From: Mycoemilia scoparia
Lineage: Eukaryota > Kickxellomycota > Kickxellomycetes > Kickxellales > Kickxellaceae
DNA length: 11,632 nucleotides
NCBI GenBank assembly: GCA_027575805.1
Contig: JANBPU010000431.1
Location: 1 to 11,632, forward strand
Reading direction: 5' to 3'
Part shown: positions 7,058 to 11,632 of the stretch, piece after piece
How positions within the stretch are numbered: the stretch's first letter is position 1
How the letters are laid out: every line of letters begins with the position of its first letter
Position numbers and translations under genes: made by a program
The notes under the pieces: model-generated
Database searches by the model: none
What the model was told of the DNA's origin: nothing
What the model saw: the letters and a program-made list of their open reading frames with translations, nothing else

Positions 7058-9130
7058 TCAATCACCTTCGATATTACTACTACTACTACTACTACTGCTG
7101 CTGCTGGTGCTACGTTGATCCAGCTGCTCCAAAGTTTTTTGGATATCCTTGACCAACTTCTTTCTTTCACGTCGAATTTGTTGGTTACCTCCATGACTTG
7201 ATATAGCATCGGCTTGGATCACTAGTTTTTCAAGGCTATCGATTAGGCCTTTCATAAACATCTCGTCAGTAGCCGTCGCCGTCGCCACCACCGCCCTTGG
7301 ATCATCATTTTCGGTGCTGCTGTTGGTTTCGTCGTTGTCAAAAGAAGAAGGAGACCAGGTTGTGGATGGAATTTGTGACTTCTGGTCATTGTATTTGTTT
7401 CTTAGTTCTTGAATTAGTTCTAATGAGTTTTGGATGATTTTGTGACGTTGGCTGATTGGTAATGATTCGAATTCTTCGTCCTCACTACTACTACTACTAC
7501 TGCTGCTGCTGCTATAACTGGTCTTGGTTGTTGTATTGTCATCATCATCAGCAACAAGCTCGACATTAATCTTGGGTATACTGGACTCGGCAGAGCTGTT
7601 GTTGTTAACCGATGGTACTTCAATTTTCTCAAAGTCATCATGGTCTTCGTCAGTTTCAACGTCAGCTTCATCATTGCTGTGATTGGAAGAGGTAGTAGTA
7701 GCTGTAGCTTCCCAATGCTTTAGAAATTCTGGGATGTCTAAAGTTGTAGTAGTATCAGCAGTAGTTTCTTCTTTTGCTTCAGAAGAATCGTCCTTTGTCT
7801 GCTCTTGGTGGTGGTGTTGTAGTTTAAGTGCTGCAGAACTATCATCATCATTGGTATTGTCCAATGGTTTATCGTCCTTGGTTGTTGTTACTGGTACAAC
7901 AAAACAGGAGGAAGCAGAGGTAGTAGGGTTTGCAATTATATCAGGAATCGTCTTTTGGACTTTGCTAGAATCATTCTTTGAAGAAATTTCAGCAGACTCC
8001 TCTTCCTCCTTTTTGCTATGCTCCTGTTGTTGATTTTTGGGATTGCCATTGTTATCATTATCATCACTGTTTTCAGAATCGGTATCAAAATCGACTCCAA
8101 ACAATTCACTCAAGAACCGGGCCTTCCTTTTTCTTTGTGGTCGAGTTGAACCATTGCAGCAGTCGCTATCAATATTGCTTTTGGACTGTTTTTGAGCGCA
8201 ATAGTCGTGGTGGGAGTTGTTGGGGTTGTTAGCAGCAACTTCGTCGTCAATCTGTCTCTTTTCCTTCTTGGTGGAAGTGCTGTTGGTGCTGTCAGCCTGC
8301 CTTTGTCTTTGCTGAAGACCGAGAGCTAGGGCAAAAGCCTTTTCGATAGCTTCCTGTTTTTTTAGTTGTTGGCGCTCAAGTTCTTGTCGCTCTTGTTCCT
8401 GCTGCTTGAGACGAGTGAGGTAATCTAGCCAGCGCTGTTGACGTTTGTGCTGTTCAAGACGACATCTCTCTTCCTCTTCTTCTTTCTGTCGTTGCTCTCT
8501 AAGTTTCTTTGCATGCTGAATTCTTTGGCGAAGTTTCTGTAGTTGCTGTTGGCGTTGACGCTCCTGTATGACTTGTTGTCTTTGGTATTCCAAGTATTCG
8601 GCTTCCAGGTCTCTATCATCCTCGTCGCTGTTGCTGTCTTCTACAAGAGACATAAGCAAAGAATCAAGCAGACTTTGTGGCTGTCTTTGCTGCTGGTGTC
8701 TTACTTGACGAACATTTGGAGCACAGTAACTGCTTCTGCGATTGGCATATGGAGAAGGAATTATATAGCTTTTGTCTTCACCATGCTGGGTTTCGGACTG
8801 AGGGGTGTAGAAAACGATAGATGGTTGGCGAGAGGAAGAAGATAAAAAAGTAGAGCTGGGTGTTGGTTGAGAATATTGGTATCTTTTTAGATATCTTTCT
8901 GGCTGTAGTCTTTCAATACTGCTGTAGACAAGACCTTGAGGATCATAATAATGCATCACCATGGCTGGGTTTAGCATTGAAGAGTCGTCAAGGCCACGTC
9001 TTGCTACTCTAGGACGATGTTGATGGTAATGGTAGTGGTGGTGGTTGTTAGGAAAGAAATGGCGGAACCGATCGTCGTTGTTGTATCTGTTGTTGAGATA
9101 GAAGGTTGATGGAATAATTATTTCAGTCAT
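7058..9130 (-). CDS. BAG-domain Hsp70 co-chaperone, 690 residues, coiled-coil and disordered
   Basis: The C-terminus (about 623-672) is a BAG domain, which binds the Hsp70 ATPase domain and speeds ADP release. In the motif RRERKKLVKDIQ, R656 and Q664 have the spacing of BAG1 Arg237 and Gln245. D641 matches BAG1 Asp222, and D631 sits at the BAG1 Glu212 position as a conservative change. A further predicted helix (554-583) may extend the bundle. Layout: Asn/His/Tyr-rich N-terminus (1-60); Ser/Pro/Gln region (85-150); acidic patch (164-178); a Gln/Arg/Glu/Lys coiled coil without helix breakers (about 176-282); a basic RKRKARFLSELFGVDFD patch (333-349); acidic Ser/Thr linker (350-552) with a Ser run at 538-549; BAG domain; and a terminal Ser run (674-685). 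There is no membrane segment or ubiquitin-like domain. The frame is intronless, with an ATG in an AAC-ATG context and TATA box and poly(A) signal at proper distances. The BAG call is firm. Client, localisation and the role of the coiled coil are unknown. Confidence 0.88.
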   Translation of the reverse strand: MTEIIIPSTFYLNNRYNNDDRFRHFFPNNHHHYHYHQHRPRVARRGLDDSSMLNPAMVMHYYDPQGLVYSSIERLQPERYLKRYQYSQPTPSSTFLSSSSRQPSIVFYTPQSETQHGEDKSYIIPSPYANRRSSYCAPNVRQVRHQQQRQPQSLLDSLLMSLVEDSNSDEDDRDLEAEYLEYQRQQVIQERQRQQQLQKLRQRIQHAKKLREQRQKEEEEERCRLEQHKRQQRWLDYLTRLKQQEQERQELERQQLKKQEAIEKAFALALGLQQRQRQADSTNSTSTKKEKRQIDDEVAANNPNNSHHDYCAQKQSKSNIDSDCCNGSTRPQRKRKARFLSELFGVDFDTDSENSDDNDNNGNPKNQQQEHSKKEEEESAEISSKNDSSKVQKTIPDIIANPTTSASSCFVVPVTTTKDDKPLDNTNDDDSSAALKLQHHHQEQTKDDSSEAKEETTADTTTTLDIPEFLKHWEATATTTSSNHSNDEADVETDEDHDDFEKIEVPSVNNNSSAESSIPKINVELVADDDDNTTTKTSYSSSSSSSSSSEDEEFESLPISQRHKIIQNSLELIQELRNKYNDQKSQIPSTTWSPSSFDNDETNSSTENDDPRAVVATATATDEMFMKGLIDSLEKLVIQADAISSHGGNQQIRRERKKLVKDIQKTLEQLDQRSTSSSSSSSSSSNIEGD
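7075..7106. repeat. Trinucleotide run encoding the C-terminal Ser tract
   Basis: Tandem TAC/TGC triplets on the plus strand read as AGT/AGC serine codons on the minus strand and encode residues near 674-685 of the BAG protein. A similar run at about 7484-7514 encodes the internal Ser tract. The AGT and AGC units fall in separate blocks, as expected from slippage. Confidence 0.7.
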
Positions 9131-9282
9131 GTTGATGCCGTGGCTTCGTTCTGCGAGAATTGTTTATTGGTGAGATTTCTATGAATATAAGTTGAGATTT
9201 GTATCTATCTGTGTAAATGAATGTGTTTAAAGAAAAAACAGAGAATAATATATGAATGCTCATTTGGTACCTATGTAACCCC

Positions 9283-9289
9283 TTTTATA
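9283..9289 (-). promoter_or_regulatory. TATA box of the BAG-domain gene
   Basis: TATAAAA on the minus strand, 153 bp upstream of the ATG at 9130. This leaves a 5' UTR of roughly 100 nt. Confidence 0.55.
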
Positions 9290-9432
9290 CCTTTTTCTAC
9301 AACCAGCTCTACAGATTTTTAATTCCATTCCATTCTATTTCCTAAAGCACTGCCACCATTCATCATTATTAATATCACTACATTTTCATGTCTTGGCAAA
9401 AGGATTATAGACCATGGGTATAATAGCAATAG

Positions 9433-9620
9433 CCAATTACGTATACACACTTTGATGCTGCGAACCCTTTCTCTTCTACAAAAATCTAAAATTGTCCTAA
9501 AATTTCCCGAATCGCCCATTCAGCACTAGAACATTCTCAAACAGTCTTTTTGGTATTTTTCAGCCAATCACAGAAAAATATATACACAACTTTGTGGGAG
9601 CATGATTGGCTCAACCAATC
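9433..9620 (-). promoter_or_regulatory. CCAAT-box cluster and partial heat-shock-like elements upstream of BAG gene
   Basis: CCAAT occurs at 9433-9437, 9564-9568 and 9615-9619, and ATTGG at 9605-9609. The last two form the dyad GATTGG-ctcaa-CCAATC (9604-9620). CCAAT boxes are bound by the Hap/NF-Y complex. TTCnnGAA at 9504-9511 and GAAnnTTC at 9529-9536 resemble two-unit heat-shock elements. A functional element usually needs three units, so heat induction is only a possibility. Regulation of the BAG gene is inferred from position; no plus-strand gene follows. Confidence 0.4.
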
Positions 9621-9770
9621 AATTTGTAAGTATCGGCTTTAATTCTGTTGCTGCGGGGATGTGCTCAATTAGTTTGATTTCTTGTAGATTAAATTAGCCG
9701 GTTCTACTATAAGTTTTGAATGGCTCCTATTTCATTATCAACGATTATTATTACTATTATTACTTATAAA

Positions 9771-9786
9771 TGAATGAATGAATGAA
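9771..9786. repeat. (TGAA)4 microsatellite
   Basis: Four perfect TGAA units follow an ATT-rich tract in non-coding DNA. Length variation between strains would be expected. Confidence 0.8.
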
Positions 9787-10094
9787 ACAAAATTCTGTTA
9801 AAATAAAACAATATCAGATACATAATGTAGCTTTAGAAGCAAGTTATTAGATTAAAATGCATAATAATGGAAAAAATTAACCGTATATATGTAAAAGAAA
9901 CAAAGAAAAGGAGAGAGAGACAGAAATGCGCTTGAGTATGTGTGTTTATCAAATTAACTATAGCTTTGGATATACTTTATTATAATTTTCTTCTATATGG
10001 TGAAAACTCACAAGTGTTCAAGAGTTTGGTGGGCTGAGAAATGGATCCCCATATTCTGACCCAATAGCATGAACCTTTTCACTATAGAAAAATT

Positions 10095-10257
10095 ATATTC
10101 GAAAAATATTCGAAAAATATTTGCATATGCAATATTCAAAATGACCCCGATTTTGAATACACATCGCATATGATTTTGAATATAGTTTTGAATATTTTTG
10201 AACATACTTACATTTTCTGAATATACTTTTGTATATGAATATATATTTTTGAATATT
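10095..10257. repeat. Degenerate 11-bp periodic array with inverted arms
   Basis: The left side has two tandem ATATTCGAAAA units (10095-10116). The right side has repeated TTTTGAATATn units in the opposite sense (about 10174-10257), three of them spaced 11 bp apart. Between them lie the perfect palindrome TTGCATATGCAA (10121-10132) and a perfect hairpin (10133-10159). A-tracts and T-tracts repeating near the helical period predict intrinsically bent DNA. The function is unknown. Confidence 0.6.
10133..10159. repeat. Perfect 10-bp hairpin, TATTCAAAAT / ATTTTGAATA
   Basis: The two arms (10133-10142 and 10150-10159) are exact reverse complements around the 7-nt GC-rich loop GACCCCG, the only GC-rich patch in this AT-rich array. 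The arms are the same motif that repeats through the flanking array. Confidence 0.75.
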
Positions 10258-10459
10258 AAAATATCTATTTCCGTTGATATCATTGGTCAATAAAGCTTAG
10301 TTCCATTTAGTCATTGGCATATATTGTATTGATTATATAGGTATATTTGTAAATTTATTTGTTGTATTTATAAAATAATAAATATTGATTATTTATACTA
10401 AAAAATATAAAAAGCAGCGTTGTGTATAAATATGTTATAATGGAAATGAATTAGGTAAG

Positions 10460-11459
10460 TTAATATGGACTATTTGCATGTCCTCTCTGGGTTGAATTGC
10501 GGGTTATTCTTCTGGGGATCGAATTGAATAATGATCGATCAGAAGGGCTTCCATCATGAGCAATACCAGACTTGCCACTATGCCCACGACCACGACCACG
10601 ACCACGACCACAACCACGACCACGACTACGACCATTACCATGACCACGCCCATGACTGTTAATAATAGCATCAAAAGCTTGTATAGATTGAGATGTGGAT
10701 TTGGTAACAATACTATTATTATCACTATCCTCACTGTGATCAATCCCTTGGCTGCTGAAATTATTGTTAGCCCTATGATCATCTGTTTGGGAGATCATTA
10801 TAGGGGAAATCACTACAAATATAAAATTATTATTATTCAAGTTAGTGCTGCCGCTTCCATAATCTTTTTTAGTAAAGTATTAAATTTCTGCCTAGGAATT
10901 CCAATTTAACGGCATTGTATGATCATCATAATCATAAAGAATAAGATATAAAGAATACATATGATATATATAGATAAATATATGACTTTTAAATATACCT
11001 TGGTCGCTAATGGATAGGGGAGCTTCAGAATTATCAGATCTACTAAATGCCAATGAAGTACTTGGACTTTCTGCATCGCCAGATATAGAATCATAGATAT
11101 CAGCATCAGGGTCGCTGGTTTGGGCATCATAGCCAGTTTCATATTCTGCTAGAGATTTGTAGTTGGTATTGACGGCATCATCATCTTGATTTTCTTGAAT
11201 GCTTGTATATTGACTGACTCTGATAATACTCGCACTATAATCATATAATATTGCTATTAATATGAAAATGAAGATAAAAATGAACAAATATTAAAATATT
11301 ACCTAGTACTTGGGAGTTCGTTTGATACTTTTTTGTTTAATGCTATAATAATAAGTTTGATATATTAGAATTATAAAGTTATTGAAGCATATATATATAT
11401 ATATATATAATCATATTACCTATTAGCCTATTTTTGTTCTTTCTCCATGCTTTTACCAT
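10460..11459 (-). CDS. Predicted four-exon gene for an acidic, RG-repeat protein (222 residues)
   Basis: Not a family I recognise. Proposed minus-strand exons, in order, are 11459-11420, 11342-11303, 11234-10999 and 10812-10460. The three introns (77, 68 and 186 nt) are GT-AG with donors GTAATA, GTAATA and GTATAT and AT-rich bodies. Every junction keeps frame, giving 222 codons plus TAA. Residues 1-26 are basic, starting MVKAWRKNKNRLI. Residues 27-135 are Asp/Ser/Glu/Gln-rich and probably disordered. Residues 158-185 are Gly/Arg repeats, an RNA-binding-type or methylated RG region. The tail is basic. No zinc knuckle, helicase or RRM is present. The start is 26 nt from a possible LTR end, so this could be a gag-like remnant, though introns argue against an intact retroelement. 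The third intron is longer and may hide another exon. The exon chain is predicted from splice sites only. Confidence 0.5.
10585..10662. repeat. Hexanucleotide array (CACGAC)n, 13 degenerate units
   Basis: Thirteen contiguous 6-bp units, mostly CACGAC with variants such as CACAAC, TACGAC, CATTAC and CATGAC. On the minus strand each unit encodes Gly-Arg or a variant, forming the RG-repeat segment of the predicted protein. Degeneracy rises towards 10662, suggesting recent expansion at the other end. Confidence 0.8.
11391..11409. repeat. (AT)n microsatellite inside intron 1 of the RG-repeat gene
   Basis: An uninterrupted run of alternating A and T lies between the proposed donor (11419) and acceptor (11343) of the first intron. 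A coding role is excluded by composition. Confidence 0.75.
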
Positions 11460-11521
11460 AATCAGACGCGCCCCCAATTACCAATGTTAGGCCGTGGCCT
11501 ACATGGTTCGCTACAATCGAG

Positions 11522-11536
11522 TTTGAATGATTCAAA
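11522..11536. repeat. 15-bp perfect palindrome TTTGAAT-G-ATTCAAA
   Basis: The two 7-bp arms are exact reverse complements around a single G. It lies four bases from the larger stem-loop and shares the TGAATGATTCA wording with that arm (ATCATTCAG at 11597-11605), so both belong to one structured block. Confidence 0.7.
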
Positions 11537-11540
11537 TTTG

Positions 11541-11607
11541 TTCTGGACGATCCAAAACCATTCAGATTAACTTTCAGTTAATCAGCGTGATTTTGGATCA
11601 TTCAGAA
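11541..11607. repeat. 67-nt imperfect stem-loop, 26 of 32 positions paired
   Basis: Arms 11541-11572 and 11576-11607 fold around the 3-nt loop TTC. Paired blocks are TTCTG/CAGAA, GATCCAAAA/TTTTGGATC and GATTAACT/AGTTAATC, separated by symmetric 3-nt and 7-nt mismatch patches, so no bulge shifts the register. Symmetric mismatches fit a foldback repeat decaying by point mutation, or an RNA hairpin of precursor type. Confidence 0.75.
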
Positions 11608-11632
11608 TTCCGTTTCAAAATCATAATGTCAT

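Larger units (their letters stand above)
9621..10459. other. AT-rich spacer with microsatellites and a periodic repeat array
   Basis: No gene is supported. A minus-strand frame at 10008-10283 is Ile/Phe/Tyr/Asn-rich and is simply the translation of the TTTGAATAT repeat array. The spacer also has ATT-rich runs (9746-9765), a GA run near 9911-9921, and AATAAA on the minus strand at 10354-10359, which could end the RG-repeat gene about 100 nt after its stop. Confidence 0.55.
11485..11632 (-). mobile_element. Possible LTR-type terminus running off the right edge
   Basis: On the minus strand a segment ends ...GGCCTAACA at 11485 and is followed by TTGGTAATTGGGGGCGCG (11484-11467), which has the TGG start expected of a tRNA primer-binding site. 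The predicted ATG lies at 11459. The other strand starts TGTTAGGCC, so TG/CA ends are present. The outer part contains a 15-bp palindrome and a 67-nt stem-loop. Only one boundary is visible, no polymerase gene lies in the window, and no second LTR is present. A foldback element or MITE inserted upstream of a host gene is an equally good reading. Confidence 0.28.

Noticed and set aside
7420..8845. Several frames within the BAG gene (7420-7674 -, 7683-8033 +, 7978-8232 +, 8425-8619 -, 8543-8845 +)
   Set aside because: They arise from triplet-repeat composition of the 690-codon gene. Products are Val/Ser/Met runs or repeat translations.
10008..10283. 91-codon minus-strand frame rich in Ile, Phe, Tyr and Asn
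   Set aside because: It is the translation of the periodic TTTGAATAT array and has no independent coding signal.
10585..10662. CRISPR-like array
   Set aside because: Contiguous 6-bp units without spacers, coding for Gly-Arg repeats in a eukaryotic setting.
10504..10909. Alternative frames giving poly-Val (minus) and poly-Thr (plus) across the hexanucleotide array
   Set aside because: Homopolymer products from frame shifts of the CACGAC array. The Gly-Arg frame is the one that joins upstream exons in phase.
10892..11287. Single unspliced 131-codon minus-strand frame as a stand-alone gene
   Set aside because: Both ends are intron-like AT-rich sequence (MFIFIFIFIL... and ...FIYIYHMYS...). Good splice sites remove them and join the middle in phase to neighbouring exons.
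11496..11520. tRNA-like GGTTCGCTACAATCG
   Set aside because: It resembles a T-loop only superficially; no acceptor, D or anticodon stems can be placed around it.

Overview
The window looks like nuclear DNA of an early-diverging fungus, most likely Mucoromycota (Mucorales-type). This placement is an inference from gene style, not from a marker gene. Intergenic DNA is very AT-rich. Introns are short GT-AG introns with CTAAC-type branch sites. Promoters carry clear TATA boxes 120-270 bp ahead of the start codons, and proteins carry homopolymer runs (Gln, Ser, Thr, Asp/Asn). There is no bacterial operon structure, no CRISPR array, and no tRNA or rRNA that I could find.

Left part (1-2020): about 1 kb of AT-rich DNA with palindromes and short repeats, then an intronless minus-strand gene for a 271-residue protein I do not recognise. 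It has its own TATA box and a poly(A) signal almost touching the stop codon. The middle-left (2020-4070) has no gene I can support. It holds copies of two diverged dispersed repeats, a GC-richer island at about 3340-3540 with overlapping open frames on both strands, a hairpin followed by AATAAA, and a weak cysteine-rich small ORF.

Centre (4075-6536): a five-exon plus-strand gene for a kynurenine aminotransferase-type PLP enzyme (BNA3 family). The reconstructed product is 520 residues. It has a mitochondrial-type leader and a second in-frame ATG that would give a 434-residue protein of usual family size. One exon is only 36 nt.

Right of centre (6537-9620): tail-to-tail with BNA3, a minus-strand intronless gene encodes a 690-residue protein with a C-terminal BAG domain (Hsp70 nucleotide-exchange co-chaperone), a central Gln/Arg/Glu coiled coil and long disordered acidic/Ser/Thr linkers. 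The 625-bp gap between the two genes contains a second copy of the dispersed repeat seen near 2407. Upstream of the BAG gene are a TATA box and four CCAAT boxes, two of them forming a dyad.

Right end (9620-11632): an AT-rich spacer contains an 11-bp-periodic array arranged around a perfect hairpin. It is followed by a predicted four-exon minus-strand gene for a 222-residue acidic, RG-repeat protein. Its start lies 26 nt from a sequence that resembles the end of an LTR, and a 67-nt near-perfect stem-loop lies beyond that, so the right edge may be a mobile element. The genes do not form a pathway: one acts in tryptophan/kynurenine metabolism, one in Hsp70 proteostasis, and two are of unknown role.
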